From assembly GCA_029243025.1 (NCBI GenBank), contig JAQWSU010000032.1, positions 62,001 to 126,000 on the forward strand: 64,000 nt of DNA, given 5' to 3'. This DNA comes from Pirellulaceae bacterium (GTDB lineage Bacteria; Planctomycetota; Planctomycetia; Pirellulales; Pirellulaceae). Made by a program: the position numbers and the translations under genes. The notes below the pieces were generated by a model. It made no database searches. It worked only from the letters and a program-made list of their open reading frames with translations, and was not told the origin of the DNA. Below, piece after piece: positions 18,240-26,133 of this stretch (position 1 is its first letter; each line of letters starts with the position of its first letter).

Positions 18240-20198
18240 TTAGTCGTCGCTATTCGTATCAGGAAAATCCAACGTTGGCGGTAAGCGTTCGATCTCGGGC
18301 GCAGGTGGCTGCGGAGGCGGCGATTTGAGACGCTCTGCCTCGCGCTCTTTTAAACGCTGACGAAAACGTTGACGCATATCTCGTACACGTGCCGGAGTTT
18401 GCAGGTCAAACGACTCCTCCGACGGCCTATCCCCAGCCAAATAACGATCTCTATTCGGCCCTGGTTTCATATCTTGGGGATAATAACGGTCTGGGCCAAG
18501 GATGCCTAAAGGGCCGAGCGAACGGTAGCGCTCTTCATAAAAATAGATGCCGTGCGCTTCCAAAATGGTACCGGAAAGCCTCTCCAAAGTCGCCAAGTCG
18601 GTATTGTACTGAGTTGCTGCTTGGGCTTCGTTGCTGACCGCGTTCCCCCAATCCGAAATCGCCAATAACAAATTCACGAAGAGTTCGCCCCGTAAAGCGT
18701 AAGCTGCCTCTTGCTGTCGAAGATTCTCAGTCGCCGCTTGCCGAGTTCGAACGAAAGCTTCGTACTGCTGGTATTGAGATTCGAGATCTCGAAGATTCGC
18801 CGCAAGTTCCTGCAACACTTCCAACAAGGCTTGATCGAGATTGGCTCGATCCCGAGCAATCAGTAATTGCCGTTCACGCAGGTTGGCTCTGCCCTGTCGC
18901 AGACCGAGCGGAACGGAAAAATCCACCCCCAGACGCCAGTCCGTCGCTTGATTGAAATCGGATCCGACAAATTCGCCAGTGGTCACGAGTTCGCCCTCAA
19001 GACCGTTCCACCGGTAGATCGCAGACGCATCAAGTCGCGGCATCGCCAAATTACGAGCTTGGAGTAGTTGCTGATAGTCCGCCTCCAAGACTAACTTCAA
19101 TTGAATAATATCGGGGCGACTTTCCTCTGCCAGATCGACAAGCGCCGGCCAATCAAAGTCAAACCTGCTTGTCGACGGCGGAGTAGTCGGTATGAATTCG
19201 TTAGGACTATTGGGAGGAAGTCCCAAAATCGAACGGAGGGCGGCTTCTCGATCAAGCACGGCTGCACGAGTTAAGATCAGTTGAGCCCTAAAGTTCTCAT
19301 AGGCGAGCTTTGATTGCGACGCCTGTGCTTGATCCCCTCGGCCCACTCGCAGATTGGCATCCGCTTGCCGCAGAGCAAATTCAGACCGTGTCAGCTGTTG
19401 TTGGGAAGCCCACAAATTGGTCCGAGCGGCCACCAGTTGCCAGTAGGCACTAATCACGCCCCGCACGAGTTCCTGCAGCGCGTCTTTGAGACTAAAAAAC
19501 GATCGATCGGTTTCAATGCGAGCTAACACTACCGGCACAAGATTGACATCGACTCCGGCACCCTGCAACAACGGTTGGAGAGCCCCCATCGACAACGTGG
19601 GACGCGACTGCGGGTTGAGAACTCCCGGTACAGGAGAGATGCGAGAACGATCCGTATCGATCCGTACGCTGGTCTCAGCCCCCGTTGACGATCGCTTGGT
19701 AATGCCTGCTGTCATGTCGTACAAATCATTCCGCGTCGCATCAAACAAAGCGCGTCCCGGATCGAGCGGGGCGAGCTCCGCAAATGGCCTCTCGTTGCGG
19801 AGAAAATCTTGTCGCGTATCAAAAGTTGGGTCGAATCGGCTTTGCGCCCGATCGACTGCCGTGTTGGCAATCGCCGGATCGAACACAGTCCGCCCACTGT
19901 TGGTCGCCACAACGCCAGCGAGCACGCGAATGACATCCGCGTTTTTCAATGCGATTCGTATCGCTTCATCGAGCGAAATCTGCTCGGGAGTCCGCTCAGG
20001 AGAATTTTCTCCGACAGTGGCTGGCTCCTCGCCAGGTGGCAGATAGGCCCTCGGCAATTTGACAGGGTCTCGGATCTCGAGATGCTGGGACTCCGGTAGG
20101 ACCCCAATGATCGCCTTTTGCGCAACCCCCACGCGGCCAACCGAGTTGGCAAGCAAAAGGAGAAGGATCAGCAGCGAAAGACGGGGGCATCTGGACAT
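18240..20198 (-). CDS. TolC-family outer-membrane efflux protein
   Basis: A 652-residue protein with a signal peptide (LSLLILLLLLANSVGRVGVAQ). Two repeated halves of long helices and short barrel strands follow the pattern of the TolC/outer-membrane efflux family. Helical segments rich in Ala, Gln and Arg occur at about 225-320 (ALQELVRGVISAYWQLVAARTNLW) and about 440-540 (LREQQAAYALRG-type segments), with a beta segment SAIYRWNGLEGEL between. The length exceeds typical TolC (about 450-500) because of an N-terminal extension of about 90 residues and a Pro/Glu/Arg-rich tail. It is preceded 45 bases upstream by the ABC ATPase gene and convergent with the permease, so it should provide the outer-membrane exit for that exporter. 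Confidence 0.83.
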   Translation of the reverse strand: MSRCPRLSLLILLLLLANSVGRVGVAQKAIIGVLPESQHLEIRDPVKLPRAYLPPGEEPATVGENSPERTPEQISLDEAIRIALKNADVIRVLAGVVATNSGRTVFDPAIANTAVDRAQSRFDPTFDTRQDFLRNERPFAELAPLDPGRALFDATRNDLYDMTAGITKRSSTGAETSVRIDTDRSRISPVPGVLNPQSRPTLSMGALQPLLQGAGVDVNLVPVVLARIETDRSFFSLKDALQELVRGVISAYWQLVAARTNLWASQQQLTRSEFALRQADANLRVGRGDQAQASQSKLAYENFRAQLILTRAAVLDREAALRSILGLPPNSPNEFIPTTPPSTSRFDFDWPALVDLAEESRPDIIQLKLVLEADYQQLLQARNLAMPRLDASAIYRWNGLEGELVTTGEFVGSDFNQATDWRLGVDFSVPLGLRQGRANLRERQLLIARDRANLDQALLEVLQELAANLRDLESQYQQYEAFVRTRQAATENLRQQEAAYALRGELFVNLLLAISDWGNAVSNEAQAATQYNTDLATLERLSGTILEAHGIYFYEERYRSLGPLGILGPDRYYPQDMKPGPNRDRYLAGDRPSEESFDLQTPARVRDMRQRFRQRLKEREAERLKSPPPQPPAPEIERLPPTLDFPDTNSDD

Positions 20199-20243
20199 CA
20201 GAGTTAGCTTCGACCAACCTGCAGATGGCGCACAATCTTTCGA

Positions 20244-20996
20244 TCATTCACCTTGAGATTGCTCGGACCCTTCATCCGATCTAACTGATTGCGTAAAGCT
20301 TGCGGAATGGGATGAGTTACGGGAATCACTGACCACCAGACCATCGCGCAACATGATCGTCCGGTCCGCATTCCTGGCAACATCTTGGTCGTGCGTCACG
20401 AGAATGATAGTGATTTCATCGGCATTCAGCTTCCGAAACAGGTTAATAATGTCTCGACTTGTCCGTGTGTCCAGATTTCCAGTGGGCTCATCGGCCATGA
20501 TGATGGAAGGCCGATTAACCAGAGCTCGAGCAATCGCCACGCGCTGCTGCTGCCCACCGGAAAGCTGACTCGGGTGGTGCCCCATGCGATCTGCCAATCC
20601 AACCAATTCCAGCAAATCTTTCGCGCGTTCACGCCTTTGACGCGGGCTGATTTGCTGGGAATACATCAGGGGCAATTCCACATTTTCAACTGCCGAGGTC
20701 CGATTCAAAAGGTTGAAATTCTGGAACACAAATCCAATGCGGTCATTGCGCAGTCGAGCTCGAGCATCCGCAGACATCGTCACGACTTCCTCACCGGCCA
20801 ACTTATAGCTTCCATCCGTGGGACGATCGAGGCAGCCCAGCGTATTCATCAAGGTGGATTTCCCCGAACCGGATGGACCAATTAACGAGAGGTACTCCCC
20901 CGATTCAATATCCAGCGTCACGCCAGCCAGCGCGGACACCTGGACCTCACCAAGTTGATAAATCTTGCGAACGTCTGCTAGTTCAATCAAAGCCAT
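20244..20996 (-). CDS. ABC transporter ATP-binding protein (MacB/LolD type)
   Basis: A 250-residue ATPase. Walker A GPSGSGKST is at 40-48, the Q-loop FQNFNLLNRTSAVENVELPL follows, then the signature LSGGQQQR, Walker B IIMADEPTGNLD and the switch His in VTHDQDVA. The short EYLSLIGPSGSGKSTLMNTLGCLDRPTDG stretch is typical for the MacB, LolD and FtsE group. The last 30 residues are an unusual Ser/Glu/Gln-rich tail without a counterpart in the core family. No clear ribosome site precedes the ATG. It lies 69 bases after the acyltransferase gene and 45 bases before tolC, all on the minus strand. It most likely energises the permease encoded at 16990-18231. Confidence 0.9.
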   Translation of the reverse strand: MALIELADVRKIYQLGEVQVSALAGVTLDIESGEYLSLIGPSGSGKSTLMNTLGCLDRPTDGSYKLAGEEVVTMSADARARLRNDRIGFVFQNFNLLNRTSAVENVELPLMYSQQISPRQRRERAKDLLELVGLADRMGHHPSQLSGGQQQRVAIARALVNRPSIIMADEPTGNLDTRTSRDIINLFRKLNADEITIILVTHDQDVARNADRTIMLRDGLVVSDSRNSSHSASFTQSVRSDEGSEQSQGE

Positions 20997-21065
20997 TTCA
21001 TTGCATTCAAATCAATTCCAGGAATCTGCACCCTGATTCTACCAACTCATCTTCCAACGGGTGAC

Positions 21066-22283
21066 TTATTGCTCATAGGGCCTTGATTCGGTAGCAAGTC
21101 GATCAAGCATTTCCTGCAGCGATTCTTCAATATTGACCATGATCGGATCGACTTCCGCTTTACGGTCTCGTTGAGTGTCCACTTCGATCGCCTCGCCAAC
21201 CTCGAGCACCGCATGTAAATCACTGTGAACGCGAACGGCATCCGTCAAATCCTCTTCATATCTTTCGACCGTTTCCAACAGCCGATCGACGGACGGCTGA
21301 GCCGTCAAGTAATCCGGTGGATAACTAGATATCTGCTGCGACAAGTAAATGTCAGACAATTGATTCCAGCGTCGAATGCGTTCATCTTCCGAAAGATCAC
21401 CCTGCTTCAAATCCGGCAAGATCTTCATTCTCAACGCCTTGATTCGTGGAATCACCGGCCCCTCCTGCTCTGCATTGAACCACTCCATTTCCAGTGGGTG
21501 CAAAAGCCGATTAATCAATCCGTTCAATCGTTCGGTGAGCGTCCCGACTTGCGGAGAACCAAAATATTCCAGCTCCTTGAGCGTCAACAGCGCGAATCCA
21601 ACGGATTGGATACGGTGAAATAAAGGGGCAGCAATTCGCGTGCGCCAAGAGAGTCGGTTTTCGATCTCGGCCAAAACAGGACCAAGTACCTGTTCCAGAT
21701 CGCCTTTGAACAGGTATTTGATCGCAACAGGATGGATCACGACTTTACCATCAGGATCGATTTTTTTGCGTTTTTTAGCGCCGGATCGGGCAATGAATGC
21801 CACCCCATCGAGCAATGCGCTGAGCTTATCGTTAGTTCGTGTGACGGCACCTTCCGGAAAGATAATCAGTGGACGTTCTGCCTTCGCAAGTATTTCTACC
21901 GACGTGTTGATCGCCTGACGGTCCATCCCCTCACGATAAACACTAAATCCCCCCATCTTTTGGATCGCCCAGCCCGTAAACCGATCCTGATGAAACAAGT
22001 GGGCGCTGGCCATTCCATAAACAAGCGTATTGACGTCTCGAGCCAACCAGCCCATCGCAATCGGATCGGCGGGGCGGCAATGATTGGGGGTCAGCAAGAT
22101 ACCGTGCCCAGCGTTCAACGAAGCTCGCAGACGCTCCCCCTGTCGAATTTCGTACGACAAGATCCCCTGACTGCGACGAAGATAAATGTCAATAAGTCGA
22201 AAACGCTGAATGAAATTCGGCCATCCCGAGCCGCGGTGCGGCGGTATAAACTCGTAAGGTTTTTCGATGATAATATTTTGCAT
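21066..22283 (-). CDS. PlsC-domain acyltransferase (1-acylglycerol-3-phosphate acyltransferase-like)
   Basis: A 405-residue protein with the glycerolipid acyltransferase signature. NHCRPAD (67-73) is the NHx4D catalytic motif (His 68, Asp 73), and IFPEGAVTR (141-149) is the FPEG substrate-binding block. The second half, after about residue 190, is an additional helical domain with no recognised family. The enzyme probably transfers an acyl chain to a lysophospholipid or related acceptor at the cytoplasmic membrane face, but the actual acceptor cannot be read from the sequence. It lies between galE (71 bases upstream) and the ABC ATPase (69 bases downstream), possibly in one transcript. Confidence 0.82.
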   Translation of the reverse strand: MQNIIIEKPYEFIPPHRGSGWPNFIQRFRLIDIYLRRSQGILSYEIRQGERLRASLNAGHGILLTPNHCRPADPIAMGWLARDVNTLVYGMASAHLFHQDRFTGWAIQKMGGFSVYREGMDRQAINTSVEILAKAERPLIIFPEGAVTRTNDKLSALLDGVAFIARSGAKKRKKIDPDGKVVIHPVAIKYLFKGDLEQVLGPVLAEIENRLSWRTRIAAPLFHRIQSVGFALLTLKELEYFGSPQVGTLTERLNGLINRLLHPLEMEWFNAEQEGPVIPRIKALRMKILPDLKQGDLSEDERIRRWNQLSDIYLSQQISSYPPDYLTAQPSVDRLLETVERYEEDLTDAVRVHSDLHAVLEVGEAIEVDTQRDRKAEVDPIMVNIEESLQEMLDRLATESRPYEQ

Positions 22284-22354
22284 CGCAATTTTTCTTCGAA
22301 CAAAACCGATTTCAAAATGAAGGGCTCGCGACTTGCGTACCCGAATACTCGCAA

Positions 22355-23338
22355 CTAACCATCAAAGCCATGAGGGTGAGTCCGATGCCAGTTCCAAGCC
22401 GTTTCAACAATTGGCTCAATCACTGTGTATTCCGGTTGCCAACCGAGTAATTTCATGGCTCGTGTGGAATTAGCGACCAGTTCGGGTGGATCCCCTGGAC
22501 GCCGCTCGGCGCGGACTTCTGGAATCGGATGGCCCGTCACGCGCCGACAGGCATCAATAATTTCTCGAACACTGTTGCCGCGTCCTGTACCAAGATTCAA
22601 TTGAATTCCTGTTGACGGTTCGAGGCGTTCAAGGGCCTTCAAATGGGCTTGTGCGAGATCATCCACGTGAATGTAGTCGCGAATGCAGGTTCCGTCCGGG
22701 GTTGGATAATCCGCACCAAAAATCGAAATGTGCTCGCGTTGGCCCAGTGCAACCTGCAGCACGATCGGGATCAAATGCGATTCAGGGTCATGATCTTCAC
22801 CAATCTTACCGCACGGGGAAGCGCCAGCAGCATTGAAATATCTTAGCGCCGCATAGCCAAATCCATAGGCATGGGCATAGTCGGCCAAAGCGTGCTCAAT
22901 CACCAACTTGGTAAATCCATAGGGATTGATCGGTTGCTGTGTCTCGTCTTCGGTTATCGGAATCGCATCCGGCACCCCATAAGTCGCTGTGGTGCTGGAA
23001 AACACAATTTGAGTGACACCCACCGCGCGCATCGCTTCTAAAAGATTCAGGGTACAAACAACATTGTTTCGGTAGTAACGATCGGGATGTGCGACCGATT
23101 CGCCAACGAGTGCGAATGCGGCAAAATGAAAGACGGCTTCAATCTGGTGCTCTTTTAACGCTGACTCGATTTCGACCTGCTGATTCAAGTCGCCTTCAAT
23201 CAGGCGACCGAGAGTAACGGCCTGGCGATGGCCCGCGAAGAGATTGTCAAAGACCCAGACTTGATGTCCCGACTGCTCCAACAGACGAGCGGTGTGCGAG
23301 CCAACATAACCGGCCCCACCCGTTACAAGTATTCTCAT
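22355..23338 (-). CDS. galE: UDP-glucose 4-epimerase
   Basis: A 327-residue extended short-chain dehydrogenase. The NAD site GGAGYVGSH is at 7-15; the catalytic elements are Ser in VFSSTTATYG (113-121) and Y140-x3-K144. The motif RYFNAAGA and the later GTGRGNSVREI are typical of GalE. It would interconvert UDP-glucose and UDP-galactose for cell-envelope sugars. A ribosome site GAGG stands seven bases before the ATG. It is divergent from the Xer gene and heads a run of minus-strand genes (acyltransferase, ABC ATPase, TolC). Confidence 0.93.
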   Translation of the reverse strand: MRILVTGGAGYVGSHTARLLEQSGHQVWVFDNLFAGHRQAVTLGRLIEGDLNQQVEIESALKEHQIEAVFHFAAFALVGESVAHPDRYYRNNVVCTLNLLEAMRAVGVTQIVFSSTTATYGVPDAIPITEDETQQPINPYGFTKLVIEHALADYAHAYGFGYAALRYFNAAGASPCGKIGEDHDPESHLIPIVLQVALGQREHISIFGADYPTPDGTCIRDYIHVDDLAQAHLKALERLEPSTGIQLNLGTGRGNSVREIIDACRRVTGHPIPEVRAERRPGDPPELVANSTRAMKLLGWQPEYTVIEPIVETAWNWHRTHPHGFDG

Positions 23339-23559
23339 CGTTTTTCCTCAGATCCAGACAAATCGATACCTCCAATTCTCCAACACCCGTCACTAAACAC
23401 TATGTGGGCCTCGGAATCAATACGAACCGCTGCGTCCGCAATTTGGAGCGTGCCTTGGGGTTTCAATCAGAAAAACAGATCAAGAACTGTCGCTAGGCAG
23501 CCGAAATTGTCAGATAAAGGTCGCTTCCGATTCCACCGATTCTAACCGAGCGATGCTGC

Positions 23560-24495
23560 ATGCCTCCCCGAAAGCTAATCAAGCCATTGAAGCGTCGCGA
23601 AACGGCTGCTAGAGGGACACAATGGATCGATTCTTTCATTCATTATTTGCGGAACGAGTGCCATTTATCCGACAATACAGTCATGGCTTACGGCCGTGAT
23701 CTGAAAGCGTTTGAAAGCTGGCGAAACGGCAAATCAGTCCGTCAATTAACGATCGATGATCTGTCCGATTACGCGGAATGGCTCCACCGGCGCGACCTGG
23801 CTCCCGCGAGCATTTCTCGTAATTTGGTCGCAATCAAGGTCTTCTTTCGCTACTTGCAATTGGAAGGAGTCCTGCAGGACAATGTGGCCGAATTGCTCGG
23901 GGCCCAAAAATTATGGCAGCGAGTACCTGAAGTCTTATCGCCGACTCAAGTCGATCGATTCTTAAGAGCCCCCCGCAAACTGGACAAATACTGGAGACGT
24001 GACCGAGCCATTCTGGAACTCCTGTACGCGACCGGCTGTCGGGCGTCTGAACTCTCTCATCTTACATTGGAAGATCTGCATCTTGATGAACGTTTTTGTC
24101 TCTGCCGAGGCAAGGGTGATAAACAGAGGCTGGTCCCGTTGGGCGAACGAGCCGTCGATGTGGTACGAGACTACTTAAACTCCGAACGACCTCAATTAAC
24201 CGAAATGGCACCGCCTGCGAATTGGGTCATTGTGTCAAGACGAGGCCGACGATTGCGCCGTGAAGCCATTTGGGAAATCGTCAAAAAGTATGCCATGCGA
24301 GTGGGAGCGTCACCTAGCGTGAGCCCCCACACAATGAGGCACAGCTTTGCGACACATCTGCTGGCAGGCGGCGCCGACTTGCGTCAAGTTCAAGAGTTAT
24401 TGGGCCACGCGAACATTACGACGACACAAATCTATACGCATGTTGATGCCTCGAGATTGAAACGAGTGCATCGTCAGTTCCACCCTCGTGCCTAA
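23560..24495 (+). CDS. xerD: Tyrosine recombinase XerC/XerD family
   Basis: A 311-residue site-specific recombinase, presumably the dif-acting Xer protein that resolves chromosome dimers. There is an N-terminal SAM-like domain (about 20-110) and a C-terminal catalytic domain. All catalytic residues are visible: Arg in TGCRASEL (about 165), Lys in GKGDKQR, H-x2-R in HTMRHS (257-260), His in LLGHANI (283) and the nucleophile Tyr in QIYTHV (292). The length is typical. XerD is slightly favoured over XerC by the EVLSPTQVDRFL and RAILELLYATGCRASEL pattern, but the split cannot be settled by eye. No mobile element surrounds it. The 221 bases upstream, shared with galE, hold no recognisable gene. 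Confidence 0.9.
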   Translation: MPPRKLIKPLKRRETAARGTQWIDSFIHYLRNECHLSDNTVMAYGRDLKAFESWRNGKSVRQLTIDDLSDYAEWLHRRDLAPASISRNLVAIKVFFRYLQLEGVLQDNVAELLGAQKLWQRVPEVLSPTQVDRFLRAPRKLDKYWRRDRAILELLYATGCRASELSHLTLEDLHLDERFCLCRGKGDKQRLVPLGERAVDVVRDYLNSERPQLTEMAPPANWVIVSRRGRRLRREAIWEIVKKYAMRVGASPSVSPHTMRHSFATHLLAGGADLRQVQELLGHANITTTQIYTHVDASRLKRVHRQFHPRA

Positions 24496-24600
24496 GCCAC
24501 GAGATTTTTTAAGGGTTCTGCAATATCGATCCCTGATCGACGAACAACAATCGATAGAATGGGGTAAACCACGGTCGAGTGAGTGCAACAGGATAAGACA

Positions 24601-25149
24601 ATGGGAGCAATTTGGGTCTATTACCTGTCAGTGGTTCTTTTGATCCTTGCCAATCTTTCAAGTTGGTGCCTGACCCTGCTCACGCTGCCTGGAAATTGGC
24701 TAATCGTTGGATTCACGGCTATTTTCGCTTGGCTATTCCCGGCAGACACAGGAAACGGCGTGAGCTGGACGACGGTTGGCATCCTGATTGCGCTCGCTGT
24801 CGTCGGCGAGATTATCGAAGCTGTGACTGGAGCGGCTGGAGCGGCCAAACAAGGAGGCAGTCGCCGCAGCGTGATCCTGTCGGTTGCTGGTGCGATCGTC
24901 GGCAGTCTTGGCGGCGCTATCATCGGTCTCCCCGTCCCGATCATCGGGTCAGCGATTGCCGCTGTTTTCGGTGGCTCAATTGGCGCTTTTGCTGGAGCAC
25001 TCGCAGGTGAGTCCTGGAAGGGACGTTCCCTTGAACACGGTATCGCAATCGGACAAGCCGCTTTCATGGGAAGGATTTTGGGTACTGCCGGAAAATTAGC
25101 GGTCGGCGCCATGATGGTCGTCATCGCTTCCGTTGATGCTTTTGTCTAG
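24601..25149 (+). CDS. DUF456-family membrane protein
   Basis: A 182-residue, very hydrophobic protein with about four transmembrane segments and glycine-zipper-like stretches (GAIVGSLGGAIIGLPVPIIGSAIAAVFGGSIGAFAGALAGE), as in DUF456 proteins. The function of that family is not established; related small membrane proteins are often linked to stress or lipid homeostasis. The ATG at 24601 is favoured because AGGA stands seven bases upstream; a GTG at 24583 would add six residues. The 3' end overlaps the end of the convergent gene at 25096 by 54 bases. Confidence 0.75.
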   Translation: MGAIWVYYLSVVLLILANLSSWCLTLLTLPGNWLIVGFTAIFAWLFPADTGNGVSWTTVGILIALAVVGEIIEAVTGAAGAAKQGGSRRSVILSVAGAIVGSLGGAIIGLPVPIIGSAIAAVFGGSIGAFAGALAGESWKGRSLEHGIAIGQAAFMGRILGTAGKLAVGAMMVVIASVDAFV

Positions 25150-26133
25150 AGCTTGCGGATCATTGCGATTCTTTCCGTCTGACCAACGCCACGGCGGCAC
25201 AGGAACTGATCTCGACCAAAGTCCTTTGCCCTGATGCCGGGCATCATCTTCCGCCGTCGCAAAAATCCACTCGTCGTCGCTCCGCTTATCGTGCCACGCC
25301 AATCCCGCGTCGAGCAATTCCATATTCAAATAGCGAAGATGTGCTACCCAAACTTGGGCAATCTGCCGCCCATTTTCGTCGACACCAAAGACTTTTACGT
25401 AGATCTCGGCGCCAGCTGTTTTTTCGTTGCCAAATTCGACGGCTTCTGAACCAAATGGCTGACCGACTCGTGGACAGGCAACACCGAACAAACGCAACAG
25501 CTTGATCTCGCCTTCTTCATCGCGCACTCGAACGGTATCCCCCCGTTCAAATTCCACCACGCGGGCCGTGTAGACCTGCTCCGGTAAGATCTCTCGCAAT
25601 GGCAATGACTCGGAATACAAATAGTCGACCCCACCAAGCTCAATTCGATCGGTGCCGATCGTGGCGATCGGCAATTCAGTCAATTCGCGGGGTGTTCCCA
25701 GATCTGTCGATAGGTCGGACAACAGCAGACGATCTCGCGTCGCATTCAATTTCCAATCACCGGCAATGCGATAATCGTCGGAAGGTTCGTCCAGCAATTG
25801 CACGCTCAGTTTTTCCGGCAAAGGCTTTCCTAAACTCTCCAGAACGAAAGTGCCTTCACTGAAACGCCAACGGTGCCCATGGTCTTCGGTCAGTAGAAAC
25901 GATTCGACCAAAAGTTGCGGATTCAAATACAACTTCTCGCTGAAACGATTGTTGTCAGATGTTTTTGGCGCCTCCGGCGGTTGGCGGGCAATCTCTTCAC
26001 AGCCCAAATAGAATACAAAACTCAACAATCCGATCGGAATGAGCGTCAGCGGCCAACCGTTTGAAAACAGCTGAGAAACTCGTCCAAACCATTGAGTTCG
26101 ATTGAGGGGCTTAGGCGGGTCGAATTGGGCCAT
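25096..26133 (-). CDS. Membrane-anchored protein with degenerate staphylococcal-nuclease-like domain
   Basis: A 345-residue protein with one N-terminal membrane helix (about 25-42, ending in a Cys-containing FYLGCEE). A middle domain of about 140 residues contains strand repeats of unknown family. The C-terminal domain (about 200-325) aligns by eye with the thermonuclease fold: GDTVRVRDEEGEIKLLRLFGVACP, then FGSEAVEFGN, then DENGRQIAQVWV and MELLDAGLAW. The catalytic D-x-P-E of active nucleases is replaced by A-C-P-R, although the Arg before it and the Arg in NGRQ are kept. Nuclease activity is therefore unlikely; a binding role is more plausible. The start at 26133 overlaps the end of the ccsBA gene by 23 bases, so the two are probably translated together. 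Confidence 0.72.
   Translation of the reverse strand: MAQFDPPKPLNRTQWFGRVSQLFSNGWPLTLIPIGLLSFVFYLGCEEIARQPPEAPKTSDNNRFSEKLYLNPQLLVESFLLTEDHGHRWRFSEGTFVLESLGKPLPEKLSVQLLDEPSDDYRIAGDWKLNATRDRLLLSDLSTDLGTPRELTELPIATIGTDRIELGGVDYLYSESLPLREILPEQVYTARVVEFERGDTVRVRDEEGEIKLLRLFGVACPRVGQPFGSEAVEFGNEKTAGAEIYVKVFGVDENGRQIAQVWVAHLRYLNMELLDAGLAWHDKRSDDEWIFATAEDDARHQGKGLWSRSVPVPPWRWSDGKNRNDPQALDKSINGSDDDHHGADR

Noticed and set aside
23560-24495. Xer recombinase considered as an integrase of a mobile element
   Set aside because: No attachment-site repeats, tRNA gene or phage/plasmid genes nearby; the protein fits the housekeeping Xer type in length and motifs.
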